Shown here one piece after another: positions 49,073 to 62,172 of a stretch of 64,000 bases of DNA. Made by a program: the position numbers and the translations under genes. The notes under the pieces were generated by a model. It ran no database searches. It saw only the letters and a program-made list of their open reading frames with translations, and had not been told where the DNA came from. This DNA is from Colius striatus (lineage: Eukaryota > Chordata > Aves > Coliiformes > Coliidae): contig NC_084763.1 in assembly GCF_028858725.1 (NCBI RefSeq), positions 56,071,152 through 56,135,151 of the forward strand. Direction: 5' to 3'. Within the stretch, counting starts at the first letter, position 1; each line of letters begins with the position of its first letter.

Positions 49073-52000
49073 GTAAGGCTCGTGTCTGTGACACCTGCGC
49101 TCAAGTGGTGCGTTTGCCGTTGTTTCCTAACCACGGGGTTTTTTTGCCCTAGAAATTGACTTGAGCCGTTAGCAATGAGTCGAGTCATTGATGTGTTGTT
49201 TTTGGGTTAGTTTGTAGTAACTTTTGATGCTTACGGGGGTGCTGGATGCTGTGCATTCTTTCTTGCGATTGATTTTTATGGACATAGGTGGAGAGAGAGG
49301 TTCAGTGGGGTTAAGTAACACTCGTGAAGACGAAGAGCGTTCTGTATTAGAAGGGCTGTCTGCCATGTATTTTACCTTTACAGTTCTATAAACGCTGGAA
49401 AATTGGGGCAAGGTTGTGAGGAAAATGGAGAGACACTCCTAGAAGTGCTTTTAATCATGCAGTAATTAAAACCTGGAAGGGGCTTCAGGAGTTCATCTGG
49501 TCCAAATCTTTCCTCCTCCTGCTCAAAGCGAGTCTTCTGAAGGCAAATGAAGAATTGACAACAGAAGCAGAGAATATTTCACCGAGTGGCTTGTTTTAAA
49601 AAATAACAATTAAAATCAATCCCATCACTTCTGTTCAGGAAAATAAAAGTTTAATACCCCGTGAGTGATAGACTTGAGTTTTAATCCTGCCACAGCTACT
49701 TGATTCCCTCTTCCCTTTTCCCCACTGTAAAAATGATGGTGCGGATTTGCCTCCCCATCTTTTCGAGCGTGAATTCCTCGGTGCATATGAGCTGTTTCAC
49801 ATGTACTCGGTGCTTCCTATTGCTACTACTCGTGTCTCAGAAAAATGAATAAATGTGACGGCTTCATTATGCTTTCACTTTCATTTTCCGCTCCAGTGTT
49901 TCTGTGAAAGCCTTTTGAAGTAAGAGCTTATGTGTCTGCGTTTTCAAGTTCCAGTCAAATGTAACTGTAAACCCTTTGACTTGCTTTTTACTTCACCACA
50001 ACTTCAAAAGAAAGATTCAGCTCGAACTCCAGTGACCTGATAGGGCATATGTATAAATCTGTTGCTATTGTAGCTCCTACTCGAGGTATTTTAATTAATG
50101 GTAATTTTCTGAGTGCTTTAGCTGAAGTCATGACAATGTCCCTGTGAAGGGAGTTGTAGCATTTTTTTCTGTTGCTTTAAGTTCAGATTTACTATGGGAT
50201 CAGATGACTTAAAACATTGTAGGTTAGGCAAGTTTCCAGTTTAGGGATGGTAGTGTGATGGGATTGATTTATAGCAAAGACAATTCATTCTTCATCTCGT
50301 TTGCTTTTAGTCTTTGGAGTTTTTGCCGTGACTCTTCATTTGAAGAGTCTCTCCCTGCACTGTTTTCTTCTTCTCTTTCTTTATGTGCACCTTCCTGCTC
50401 CTGTTTCATAACACCTCTTGTTGCCTGCCTTGTCCCCTCCTCAGCCTTGTGCAGTGCATCACGAGAGAGAGAGTGAATTACCTTGTTTTCCCTTACATCT
50501 ACTTGGGTTTGATGACTGATTGTGGTGTCAGAGAGGAATTGCAGCGTTAGTGTTCTTGCTGGTGCAGAGCTTTAGTTACCTGGAGTACACTGGGGGCTTT
50601 GCCTCTGTATCTGTCTCTATTTTCTCTGTGAAGAAACAGGAATCTCACAGCTGTGTATCCAATTCAGAACCCTGCTGTTCTTGTTGCACCTGACTAATGA
50701 CTTGTATTTTTGCAGGAAAGCATGCCAATTTGTAGAATGTTGATATGGGGACTTGTGCATAATCTGGTTATAGCACTTTGTTCTGGTGTCTGTTTAGTAA
50801 TTCACTGTGCAACTATATCTCGGGATTTGAGCTTCTATTTAAAAAGCTTGAATGTTGCTCTTTTAGCTGTAAGATGACCTTCAAAAGCTGAATCAAGTGT
50901 GAATGATAAAGCAGTGCTTCCAGATGACATGAAGTGCTAGCTCTGAGAAGTGTACTCTCCTCCTGATACTAGTGAGGTATTAATGTTAACTTTCAAAGTG
51001 CCGGCACATTTCCAACTTAATGCTGTGCTGCTTTGACTGGAATGCAATAACTCCATCTGTATGAGGAGACTGAGGGGTCAGCTCATTCATGGTTACATCA
51101 AGGGTGGGCGTCAGGAGGATTGGAGCCAGGCTGTTCTCAGTGATAGGACAAGGGGCAACGGGGACAAGCTGAAACAGAACAGGTTACAAAGAAACATAAG
51201 GAAGAATTTCTTCCCTGTTGAGGTGAGGGAGCACTGGAAGGGGCTGCCTAGATGGTCTGTGGAGTCTCCTCTGGAGACATTCCAAGCCCAGCTGGATGAG
51301 TTCCTGTGTGACCTACTCTAGGTGGCCCTGCTCTGGCAGGGGGGTTGGATTAGATGATCTCTCCAGATCCTTTCCAGCTGTTAAGATTCTGTGAAAAGGA
51401 ACAATCCTACATTTTGTTGCTAGCCAAGAAATAAGACATTAGCTCCAGCCTGTCTATGCTGAAAAACTGAACTAACATCTCTCCACAAATGCAGAGAATA
51501 AGACATGCCTGGAGTCATCTCTCTGCCTGCAGAATACAAAGCTGTGTCCTTTTTAACAGTGCTTGGAGTCTGAAAACATTCCCCCATGCAGGTGCTAACT
51601 CTTCAGCTTTCCCCTTGCAGACTGTGCTCACGCAATGATTGTCAAGATACCTGTAGCAATTAAAGAGGAGATGGGAGGGAGCAGCACAAGGTGCTGTGTG
51701 ATGAGAGGGAAGAGCACTGCAAAGTTGGAATCAGTTTCTCTCTTTAACTAAGTTCTTTAGAAACTACAGGAGTGAATATTATAGGTTTGGTTTTGCTTTC
51801 AGAAGCTTTATTACAGCTTTTCTCTTCATGTTTTATTCCAAGATCGTGTAGCTAAAATTAAAACATGATGCCTGCTTGTACGTGCCTCTTGCAGCAGGGC
51901 AAACTTGGTAGGCTGTGTGTCAGGGCTTTTTCACTCTAAACTTAGGCTTTTAATAAGTTGTCTGTGAAGTCTTTTTTTTTTAGGCATGCACATTGTAGTT

Positions 52001-55000
52001 CATCATCTTTAAAGATCAAAGGGAGAAGAAATCTGGAGTAAGCATTTATTTGGATCCTTGCACAGACAGCATCTCTCTTTTGGGTCCTACCAATGGATTT
52101 GGATGCATATAGTGTGCACATAGCAATAAACTGCTTACAGTATGCCAAGGATTTTGGGATGGCAGCAGATGCTTATTTAAATAATTCTGGCTTTACTGTG
52201 TGGTGCAAAATCTGTGTGGAGCTGCAGGCTTTCAGGTACTGTGGTAATTGAACAGATGTCTGATGAGGATATCGCCCACGTAGTCTGCTGCTGTAGCAGT
52301 TAGTGTGGCCATCCAAGATTTTTTTTTCTCCCCACATTTCCCCTCTTCACCCCCCTGACTGGCCTAATCCATCATCAAGTATGTTATAGTCACTCTTTTT
52401 TGTCTTTCTTTTGCCTTACAGAAGAGTTTTCCTTCTCATCCTTTTCTTTTGACCCTTTGCTCCCTTTTTCTCTCCACTTCAGTTTCTTTCCTTCCTGTAG
52501 TATGTCCCTTCCTTCATCAGTCACTCTGCCCTTTCATTGCTTCTCTTCTTCTATACACTTTTGTCTAAAGTTTGGTGTAGTTTGGGATTTCAACTGCTAT
52601 AAACTTATGTGAAATCAGCTCCAACACAGAAGTCCTTGTTACCCTTCCTGAAACTGTTCTCACCTGGGTTCCCCTTAACTTTTAGCCTTTAGAAGGCAAG
52701 AAGTTGTAGATTGGCAGAAAATAGATGAGCACTTTGACTCTGGATGTGAACTGACTGACTGTCCAGCTGAGTATGGTACAACATGAGCCAAAGGGGCATA
52801 TATATGTATGAGGAACCCCTCTTACAGGGCCTAAGGGAGGTAGGATACAGAGGAATTTAAGGGTCACTGGTTTAATAACAATTCTAAGTCACTCATCATA
52901 TGGAATTGCTGTTGTCAGTGCAGAATCAAATACCTTGGACACTTGAGATCTAGAGTAAATTGGGTTAGTAAATGGCAGACCAAACTGAGCAGCCTCTACT
53001 ACTATGAGCAGACAAGATGTAATCTCTCACATATTTCTGTGAAAGTGAAGCCAGTCAATTTATGTGCAGTGCTGAAACATGTTTGCCATGGAATATTGGA
53101 ATGGCAAGCTTCAAGGAGTATTTGTGGAGGGACAGGGCTTGGTGGAGAGCTGGAGAAATAAGTTTATGGAGGTTTTCCTTGCAAACAGTGTAAGGGAGGA
53201 TGTGGAAGCAGTAACAAAGTGTTAATGTATCAAGACTATTTCAGTTTTCAGGGACAGGGGAGCTGGGACAGCTTTTGTTTTAACTGTTTTCAATGAAATC
53301 AGTTCTTTTTCCACAGTAAGCTTTCATTTTTCTGTAGCCACGTTTCTAATTTAAAGCAGTCTTTTAAAATGTAGATGATTTAATGCTCCCAAATTGAAGG
53401 AAAAGGACATTAATCAAATGAACAGCTCACTAAAATGACTGTGTTGGATGTAAACTTGTATGCCCATCTAGCTAAGCCTTTGGGTCTCTGGCAGATGTCG
53501 TGGTCTGCAAGGGATGTGCATCACTCTTAAAGGTTACAATCCCTCCTTTCTTCTTCAGCAGCATTTTTACTGGGGAAGGTGCTGCAGTAGCTTCTTACTT
53601 CAAGAAACTGGGGGAAAAGACAAGCCCAAAATACTTTATTTTGAATAACTAGGTTTAGTTTGGGGGTGTCTACCTAAAATTGACACTTCATATGGTCTAA
53701 ACATAACATAACTTAGCAAAACAGTTTGTCTTGCATGGAAAAATAGGTTTAAGCAGTATGTGTTTGGCTTCTGAGGTTGTTTCTGCAAAGTGAAGCAGCT
53801 AAGCTGAAGGAAATCAGTGGATAAACATTTGAAATGAAGGGTCATTTTAGTAAACTTTGCTAGGAGCCCTTGTTACAGTATAGCATGGACATTCCTACTC
53901 TTTTTACAGCTTAATTTGAGTTCTTTCTCAACTGGTAAATTAATCAGGGGATCAAAAACAACCAAAAAAGCTTTTCTCTCTCAATTTGAAAACAGAGTTC
54001 AGAAGTGGGATTGTGTCTGGTGTTTGTGCCTTCTGCTTTCTTGAATTGTGCAGATTTCACTTGATTATCAGTTGTTATTTCATATGTATGTGTTTGAGCA
54101 GGGTGTGAAAATGTGTTTGATTTTCTTCTGGCACGTTTAATTGGCTGTGAGTGGAAAATACAACCTTTGAGTGATTATGGTATTCATGCAGTTTAGGTAA
54201 AATACAAACAGTAACCCAGCAGATGGGCACACAGTATGTGGCCTGTGTCTTACAAGAACATTTTATATTGCAGTGTGTATATGTGTGTGTGTGTATATAC
54301 ACTAGGTAAGCAGTACTTTAGGTTAGATGGAGGGGAATCATCCTTTTAGACTGGATCTATAGGTTTTTGATGTTGGATATTTGTGTTACAGTTTGTAGGA
54401 GCTGAAAGGCATGAGAAACTATTGACAAAGCACTAGTGCAAGATGATAGAATGGTAGGGATTTGAAGGGACCTTTAGAGATCATCCAGTCCAACCCCCCT
54501 GCAGAAGCAGGTTCACCTGGATCAGGTTGCATAGGAACATGTCCAGGTGGGTCTTGAAGACCTCCAAGGAGGGAGCCTCCACAACCTCTGTGGGCAGCCT
54601 GTGCCACTGCTCTGTCACACAGTGTTGAAATCCTGATACTTTAGTTGTGAACATCTTTTCCCACATTCTGATCTTGCCATCTTCAAGAACCTCAGATGAC
54701 AATCTCCCACTGGAAAACAGAAGTGACGGTGTCTGCTGCTAAAGCTGCTAAATGTGGTGGGGTTGATATGTAGGACAGGGACTTGCAACTAGGCTTCTGC
54801 AATTTATGCCTGAGTCCCTTCTGGAGGCCAGAGACAGTCACACCTATGAGTTATTTGGTAGCTGTCACCTCGGTACATTTCCTACTTCCTTCTTCTTGAC
54901 CCTACCCATTTTCTGTTGATTTTCCTTCCAAACACTCAGAGAACATTCCCACTGCAGTTACTGTAATGCAGACATTTCAGCAACTGAAGGCACCATGGAT

Positions 55001-58000
55001 TTTTAGGTAAAAGCACCAAAATACAGGCAGTCTGGAAGTGACTTTCTCTCTCCTCTTTTTGAATCAGCAATTCACCTTGTTGACAGTTGCAAATGTTTGG
55101 ACCAAAACTTAACATTGAACATGATTTCTTGGCAGCCTCTCTGGGTTGTTCTTGATGGTGAAGGACTGAATAAAATACATTTTGAACTTCAATCTCTCTC
55201 TTTTTTTTTCCCTTTAAGGGAAGGGAAATAGAAGTCCTGTAAGTTTCCTTTTAGTTCCCTTTAAAGCCTTACCAGTGTACACCACTAGAGGGGAGTGCTC
55301 ATTGACAGTTCATCACTGGTCGTGCAAGGCTGGCCAACAAAGTGGCTTTTATAGCTTGTTTCACAACCTATAAAGACTTTATTTTTGCTTTGCTAATTGT
55401 ATATATTTAGGCATTTTGGGGGGGCTTTCATTCTTTAGTGATATACAAGCCACTGTCTTGGAAAACACAATAGAAAATGTGAATCAGTTCTAAAAGCGTT
55501 TTTCTGTTAAGCCACTCCTCATCACTAGTGTGATAGTTTTCCAAGGTACATGAAGTAACTACTACTAATAGCATGGGAGCAGCTGTAGTGAGAGTGAGAA
55601 CTATTCTGCTCACTTGGCATAGAGGGAAAGTGGTATTTGCTTCATAGAAGTGGAGCATTAGTCCTGAAATTGCTAGTATTGTTCTACCCACCCCTCATCT
55701 TGCAGATTTGGTTCATCTATTTTAAGTAGTATTTTATTCAAATATCAGGATTTCAGGCCAAGAGTGGCAATGTGTCTGGAATCCTTAACACAGTATGGAA
55801 GTCAGTCAGTTGTTAGGTAATGATCATAGAATCACAGAATGGTAGGGGTTGGAAGGGACCTTTAGAGATCATCCAGTCCAACCCCCCTGCAAAAGCAGGT
55901 TCACCTAGATCAGGTTGCATAGGGACATGTCCAGATGGGTCTTGAAGCCCTAATCACAGGTAAAACCGTGGAAATGGCATTATTAATGTATTTATAGAAA
56001 CATGGTTCTTGGGGGAGGGGAGGGAATAAAAATTGCCCCAGCTCTGTATTTTTGTCAAATCATTTCAAAACTGAAATGAATTGATAGGGTAAACTAGTTC
56101 AGTAACTCAGTTTGGCTTTCCAGGTTCAAATCAAAATGGAATGCTTAGGATTTTCAACACAGAAGTTATGATTATAGTACTTTATCTTCTTTTTTGTATG
56201 TAATTATGGTATTGTCCTTTGCTGCCACTTGTTTTTATGTGCATATATGAGAGATTTTATTAAACAGGATAAGAAAACAACTTAGTCACAGAAAGTTCTC
56301 TTTTCAAAACATGCAGATTTATTTCTATGCAGGTTTTCTTATAATAAAGAGTTACAAAACTATCAATTATTGTTCTGTCTTCTAGTTGGTCGAATCATGT
56401 TTCAGCTCTTCTCAGACATATGTCCGAAGACTTGCAAAAACTTCCTTTGCTTGTGCTCAGGTAAGTAACATGCTTACATTAAAGAATGGTAATGTTTCTT
56501 GTAAGTACTGTTTGTTTGTGCAGCTGTAAAACACATGCATAAGAATAATGCTGATCCCTTTTCTCCTTGTGGAAACAAGGCTGAGACTTGTTAGCACTGA
56601 GGAGCGTTTGAAAGCAGCACAGCAGGAATGGGTGTAGGATTCTATCCCTGTGATTGAGTAGTGGAGGTAATACATGATTACAGAAGGTGAAACTGAGCTC
56701 ATGGAATAAAAACTTAGGGGTTTTCCTCCCTAATGTGGAGCTCCTGTAAGTGGAAATGATTGACAAAGCTGGGACTGTGGTGGAGTGATTGATCAAGTTA
56801 CGCAAATGGGATCAAGGCAAGCAATTCCTGAGGATTTACCAGGAGGGATGTTAAGTATTAATGTACAGTATAGTGATGACTCTTAATGCACAGTATAGTG
56901 ATGACTCTTTCCTTTTCCAGCATGACTGTCCAGGCAGTGTTTTCACATCTGGCTTTAGTGAACAGCTTTTAGCTAACTGATTACGTGGAATAGTTTTGTT
57001 GATATCCTCATGCATTAACTTCCTAAAGAGCTCAAATCCAGAATATGTGGTAGCACAGCTTAGAACTGTTGAACAGGAGCAGCAGGCCAGGCTTAGGGTT
57101 GTCCACACTCTTCACAGTAACATCCAGCAGTTTTCTGTTACATACTTTCCCTCTGTTCCCATGGACTGATGAAGCATTCCAGTTGGGTTACTTGTGTTAG
57201 AGGACCTACAAAGCTTGTCTTCATCTCCCATCACAGAATTGTTGCACTGAAGGTGCACTGATAAGGTTGTGTTGACCTCTAGCAACCAGAACTGAGATGT
57301 GAAGAGCTGCTTTAAGTTTTTAGATTTGTGAGATGCTCTGTCACCTTCAGAGACCAGATAAGTCACTTCTTTCCAGAAGCTGGGCTCCCCTGACTCCTGC
57401 CACTTCTCAGAGGTAGAACTTCAGTCAACATAAAAGTGTGAGTTCTTGTCAGGTGTATCTTTTATCCTTCTCGTTTGGTCTTTGCAAGCATGCTTTGAAC
57501 CACTGAAGGTTTATTCAGTACAGCATCATTTTCTGGTGCTGGCATCTTCTTATAGCCAGATAAGGTGCATGGTTATCTAAGGAGATACATAGCTGTATAA
57601 TAGAGGAGGGATGCTATCCCATTCTGGACCACGCATAATGCAATATCTTAGCAGCAGATTGTGAAGGTTGTGCACTTAAGTATCATGTAGATTCAGGGTT
57701 CTGCATGCTAGGCCAGTCCAGCATGTTCTTTTTCCTTAGATGTGTATGGGTACTCACCTCCATTGTTGCTGGTAAAGGCATCACAGCTGCAGAGCTGGCA
57801 CCATATCTCCTTGCTTAGGCTCTTATGGTCCTTGTAACAACTTGAATCAGGCAGTGTACTTCCAGTGTGGCATTGTGCAGTGCGGTTTCACTTGTCTCAA
57901 GGTGAGGTGATATACCCTGAGAGAAAGACTAGAGGACAGTGTTAGAAATGCCATGCCCATCATCAGGCCTGCTGCTCCCTCCATAGTATCTGTGAGGCAA

Positions 58001-61000
58001 GCCAGGATGTTTTTGTCAGAAACAGATGGAGAAGGACAGGGTAATTCTGGCTGCCTTCCTGCAGTCTGAAATTGTTGACAGAAATAGACCTGGCTGCTGT
58101 GAAAGAATGCTGTCTGCCCTGACAGAGGCTCCTTGCATTTAAACTAAAACATCTGGTCTTGCAAACTGGCACTTTCAGGTCCTTCAGTCAGTCCACCTCT
58201 TGAATAAGCACGAGGCCCATCTGCTCTTTGGCACATTGTCAGGAGCTTCCTTTTTGAGAATCTCCAACTGAGACCACTATTGGGCCCCTGGTTCAAAATA
58301 TCTCAATTTGAGTTGGCCAAAGGGAGAGAAGAGCACTTTCAGGAAGGACCTTCTGTTATGTCTTCCCCTGCTAATGGATCAATCTGTCTTAATCACTAGA
58401 TGGATTCTTATCCACCATCCCCTTGCCAAGTGATTGCAGAAGATGGAAAGAGCTGCTTAAGCAGGAAGGATGCAAATAGATTGGGATCAAAGACATTTTT
58501 TTCCTTAGACAAAACTCAGGCATATTTAGGGCAAAAAGAACAAGGCTAGGATTTGGCCATAAACAGAAGAAGCCTAGCCCCCAGGCTTTGTACTGACTGT
58601 TGTGGAGAAACATGTGAGTGTAGGGAGCTTCAGGTCTAATCAGTGGAACAACTGGTCTCTTTCTGTTGCCTGACTGGGAGTCCAAGGATAGGTCTGAAAA
58701 ATCAGAGTGACATAATGCAGGAAGTTATCCCTCTGCCATTTAGCCAGCAACTCAAGTGTGTTGTCTGAAGTGTGTAGCTGAGTTGTGATTTTGCCCACAG
58801 TTGTATTGTGCATGAAAGGAAGGGAACATCACAGGCATTAGCATTTATTACGATGGGACTATGCTGTCTTGGTGAGACTGTTAAGGAGAGCAGAAAATCC
58901 AGACTACAACTTCTGGCCATGATGTAAAAGTCACCTCTTGCCTTAATGTATCAGCTCAATTACATGGTCAAGTGCAGCCATTCTGTAAGGGGATTATCCA
59001 TAGCCTGAGGGACATGCTGAAACATGACCAGAAATTCAGGCAGATATCCTTGATATTGACTGATGTGGAGTTTCCAGTGCTGTAGCAAAGAGGAGCATGT
59101 TTGGAGGGGAATGGAGGCATGCCAGTCTCTGTAATAAAGAACTTTGGATGACCTTGGATAAATGTGGTGAACCTCATGAGGTTCAACAAGGGCAAGTGCA
59201 GAGTTCTGCACCTGGGGAGGAACAACCCCTTGCACCAGGACAGGCTGGGAGTGACCAGCTATAGAGAAGCTCCAGGAGAGAGACCTGGCACTGCTGGTTG
59301 ATGATAAACTAACTATATGCTTCCTTCAGTTTGTCCTGCAGTGGTGGTTGTATGCACAACTCTGCTCCCCTGATCTGTCAGTGCGTTCAGAAATGAAAGC
59401 AAGTTTCATACAGAGTTGGTGAGGGTGGGTGCTGAGCAAATTGGCCTGTCACTCTCCGTGGATTATGAAGATATGACTTGTACTTGGAGTAGCTCAACTC
59501 CACTTTGCCAAGAGTGCATCACACTGAAACTGTTCTGAGCTCTGATTTTTGTCCTGGCACATCCAGTGGTTTGAAAAGGACCCCAATGTAAGCTTTGACT
59601 AATGGAGCAGTGAAGCTATAACCACAGAAAATAGTGAAGCCATCATTATCAGAAACTCTTGTGTTCTTACAAATTGTCCCTGGTGGGTTTGTAGTAAACA
59701 CCCTTCTGCTGAGGGGAGGAATTTTTTTGAGAAGAAACCTAATTGTCACTTGAAAATCTCCTTAAAAGAGGTGCCTTACTCTATTAACAGGCAGTGAAAG
59801 GGCAACAGGTAAGACTGTTATCACTTAGAGTTGTGCTATTCTGATGTCTTATAACCATTAGCACCATGGAAGTGAAACCCTTGGAATTTATTGAGTGCCA
59901 ATCTGTAGATTCTTTTGTCTTTAACCTTCTTGCAGGTGAAAAAGGAATTGGCAAAACAACTGGAAAGAAGCTGTGTTACAAAGGCACCACCTTCCATCGT
60001 GTGGTTAAAAACTTCATGATTCAGGGTGGGGACTTCAGCGAAGGTAAAATCCACTTTGGAAATGGAACAGGAATGTTGTAACTTATGTGGTTGTCATGCA
60101 ACTTTAGCAAATGCCATGGAAGTCTTAACAATGCCATAAGAGTATTCCATTTGCTGTGCAAGTAGAGATCAGCCATTACTTTGTTAATTTTTTTGAAGTT
60201 CTAACATGTTTCAGCTGAGTAAATACTTGTTAGAAAAAAAGTCTGAAAGAAGAAGAAACCCACCCTCACGGGAGTGAGAATGCCTGTCATGTTAAAGCAA
60301 ATCAAATCCAAACAGTGGCATTAACTGCTTTCTACTTTTGTCTGCAATAGAGGCAACACCAGCAGTGCTCTACTGATACAGGGATGTAACTGTTTGGAGT
60401 TAAAAATAATCATAGAATCACAGGATGATAGGGGTTGGAAGGGACCTTTAGAGATCATCCAGTCCAACCCCCCTGCAGAAATAGGTCAACCTAGATCAGG
60501 TCACATAGGAACACGTGCAGGTAGGTCTTGAAGACCTCCAAGGAAGGAGCCTCCACACCCCCTGTGGGCAGCCTGGGCCAGCAAAAAACCCAGTAAAATA
60601 GTTTCTCACAGTAAAATACTTTCTCCTTCTATAGAAATGGAACTTTTTGTGTTCCAGCTTCATCCCATTACCCCTTGTCAATATTACCCCTTGACCAATA
60701 TTCTTGGTCATTCCTACTGTTGTCTTGGTTTTAGATTGGCTGTTGTTTTGCTGTCTACTGCTGTTTAAGCAAATGCCAGTGAGGATTAGCCTTGGGAGCC
60801 CTGCTTCAGACTATCTAGTGTTCAAGGGCACTAAGGCAGTCTCCATTCTCAGTGTTTTGAGTATCAACAGGATTAGGTGCAGCTATGACTTTTAATTAAG
60901 GAGCTTATACTTTCAGGTGCTAGTAACTGGCTGGAGTACTCTGGTTTGTTATACACTGGTGAAATGTTCTGTATAGCTTGTTTCATAAAGGAAACAAAAG

Positions 61001-61074
61001 GGGTAATTAATGCTGTTTTTAACATGTAGGTAATGGAAAAGGAGGTGAATCTATTTATGGTGGCTATTTTAAAG
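48992..61074 (+). CDS. NKTR: NKTR, natural killer tumour recognition cyclophilin, N-terminal part (4 coding exons, continues off the window)
   Basis: Coding exons are 49015-49072, 56386-56460, 59936-60043 and 61030-61074. These give 286 nt, or 95 codons plus one base, all with GT-AG junctions in phase 1. The product starts [19 protein letters not shown] and continues through the cyclophilin fold to [11 protein letters not shown]. The match to human NKTR is close (human starts MGAQDRPQCHFDIEINREP). Cyclophilin catalytic positions are present: Arg66, Phe71, Met72 and Gln74 within [19 protein letters not shown] is known as a very large nuclear protein with an N-terminal peptidyl-prolyl isomerase and long RS-rich repeats that associates with splicing factors. 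The rest of the cyclophilin domain and all RS regions lie beyond 64000. PPIG is the nearest relative but fits less well. Confidence 0.95.
49440..49545 (-). mobile_element. Possible short, old CR1 fragment in NKTR intron 1
   Basis: The words acctggaaggggcttcagga and gttcatctggtccaaatctt resemble a decayed reversed CR1 3' end. Confidence 0.35.
51053..51395 (+). mobile_element. CR1 LINE 3' fragment in NKTR intron 1
   Basis: The frame at 51061-51321 ends [16 protein letters not shown], the CR1 ORF2 C-terminus. It is followed by gatgatctctccagatcctt and a short gattctgtgaa tail. Confidence 0.88.
54273..54302. repeat. Short TG/TA microsatellite
   Basis: This is an interrupted (TG)n tract flanked by tatatg and tatatac. 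Confidence 0.85.
54440..54715 (-). mobile_element. CR1 LINE 3' fragment in NKTR intron 1
   Basis: The reversed end reads gatagaatggtagggatttg, then aagggacctttagagatcat. The minus-strand frame at 54481-54702 carries [20 protein letters not shown], typical of the ORF2 C-terminus. Confidence 0.88.
55826..55952 (-). mobile_element. CR1 LINE 3' end in NKTR intron 1
   Basis: The reversed 3' end is little diverged: tcatagaatcacagaatggt, then aggggttggaagggaccttt. It is cut after about 127 bases. Confidence 0.88.
56386..56460 (+). CDS. NKTR: NKTR second coding exon
   Basis: This 75-nt exon lies between acceptor tgttctgtcttctag and donor cag|GTAAGT (GT at 56461). It encodes residues 20-44 plus flanking split codons: [15 protein letters not shown] then [11 protein letters not shown]. 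This is the conserved cyclophilin segment running to the CTGEKG-like loop, here CSGEKG as in human NKTR. Phase is 1 on both sides. Confidence 0.95.
56860..56909. repeat. 25-bp tandem duplication in NKTR intron 2
   Basis: The 25-bp unit starting aatgtacagtatagtgatga occurs twice head to tail, with one T/C difference. Confidence 0.9.
59145..59312 (+). mobile_element. CR1 LINE internal fragment in NKTR intron 2
   Basis: Coding-strand ORF2 sequence is seen: gaggttcaacaagggcaagt, then gcagagttctgcacctgggg ([12 protein letters not shown]-like). Neither element end is present. Confidence 0.75.
59936..60043 (+). CDS. NKTR: NKTR third coding exon, catalytic segment
   Basis: This 108-nt exon follows acceptor ctttaaccttcttgcag and ends at donor gaag|GTAAAA (GT at 60044). 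It encodes [16 protein letters not shown] and then [19 protein letters not shown]. The [13 protein letters not shown] motif carries the catalytic Arg66, Phe71, Met72 and Gln74 of this protein, equivalent to Arg55, Phe60, Met61 and Gln63 of cyclophilin A. Isomerase activity is therefore expected. Confidence 0.96.
60409..60705 (-). mobile_element. CR1 LINE 3' fragment in NKTR intron 3
   Basis: It starts tcatagaatcacaggatgat, then aggggttggaagggaccttt. It is close in sequence to the copies at 54440 and 55826, so these three are probably one young subfamily. Confidence 0.88.
61030..61074 (+). CDS. NKTR: NKTR fourth coding exon
   Basis: This 45-nt exon follows acceptor tgtttttaacatgtag and ends at donor aaag|GTAAGA (GT at 61075). 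It encodes [15 protein letters not shown], the cyclophilin loop after the catalytic segment. The next expected residues (DENF...) were not found before the right edge, so the following intron is at least 2.9 kb long. Confidence 0.93.
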
Positions 61075-61383
61075 GTAAGAGGAAACATGTCTTTGTGGAT
61101 TCTTTATTCAGTTCTGAGATAAACCAGTCCTGATTACCAAGTTATTTAATGCAAACAGGTCTACTTATAGATCACCTTTTGCATGAAACTAATGTTGCAT
61201 GGTAATTCTTTTTATATGCATGACTTTCAGATAATTACTTTAATATTAAACTTTAACTGAGAATTAATTAAGGCTAACGTTATCGGTTAAACGTGACTTT
61301 CAGCATGGAGGTTAGGCAACTTTATTCATGAATAAACTCCTATCTTCCTGCCTAAAACTGTCAACATATTCTTTTGTTTATAG

Positions 61384-61411
61384 AGAATGTGGTCTTTTGC
61401 AAAATGAAAAG
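61384..61411 (+). other. NKTR: Possible 28-nt alternative NKTR microexon
   Basis: A pyrimidine-rich acceptor, cattcttttgtttatag, is followed by 28 bases and a consensus donor, aaaag|GTAAGA, at 61412. The length is not a multiple of three, so inclusion after the 45-nt exon would shift the frame. Both splice signals are good, but conservation is unknown and it could be chance. Confidence 0.25.
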
Positions 61412-62172
61412 GTAAGAGACAAAAGCTCAGTAACACACATTCAAACTCTGTTCCCTTGTACCCTCCCTAGTAAATATATAGACAACTGGTACGTCCGTTT
61501 GTAGATGGATATCTGTGTTGCTCGGAGAAATGAAGAGTTCTGTGTCTAACCTTTCTGAGGGTTAATGACTTATTCTGAGAAAATACTGCCATCATTTCCA
61601 GATCTAAACAGTTATTTCTTCTTTTGTTAATGTCCCTTTCCTCCCCTTCCCTCTTCAAGGTTTGTATGCTTAGTGTTTGTTTCTAGAAGTGTTTTACTTT
61701 GTTTATATGCCACAAATTCTTTGCAAGTGAAATAACTTCTCTAAATACATGTGCATTTACCTCCTACTTTAAAACCTGTTGAAAGGAAAATGGTGAGTTT
61801 TATAGAGTATTTGATTAAAGACATACAATTCTTTCTTGCCAAAAGCCATGCAGTTATTGTGGTATTCAAGGGCTAATAAGGCACTGTACATATTTATGTA
61901 ACGGCCCCTGGTTCTGTATGTTCTGCAGGTAGCTCTGTGTGGTTAAGTGCATGCCATTAAGTTTGTCTTAAATGGATACATAGATTGGTGTTGGAGCATT
62001 GCAATCTTTAATCTGAAAGAACTTGAATACATCCATTTGCTCTGAATTTAATAAGGTTTGTCTCTAAAGGCAGCGAGTGGCAAACATACAACATTATGGT
62101 TTGATATGTTGTCTTAAAGTTAATGGCTTTATACACTCAAATAACTATTTTTTAGCTTTGAAAACAAACTTC

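Larger units (their letters stand above)
48040..49080. promoter_or_regulatory. NKTR: CpG island and NKTR promoter region
   Basis: About 1 kb of very GC- and CpG-rich sequence ends at the first NKTR coding exon. Its upstream third is a G-rich minisatellite and its downstream part contains the inferred first exon and the short first intron. No TATA box lies near the inferred start. Open frames of up to about 380 codons on both strands here come from the repeats and high GC, not from genes. Confidence 0.85.
49073..56385 (+). other. NKTR: NKTR intron 1
   Basis: A 7.3-kb intron with consensus ends (GTAAGG ... tcttctag). It contains CR1 fragments at 51053, 54440 and 55826 and a TG microsatellite. 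No other coding sequence was seen. Confidence 0.85.

Noticed and set aside
48049-49188. Open frames of about 140-380 codons on both strands across the NKTR CpG island
   Set aside because: They are Pro/Arg/Gly-rich translations of the minisatellite and GC-rich sequence, are open in several frames at once, and match no protein family.
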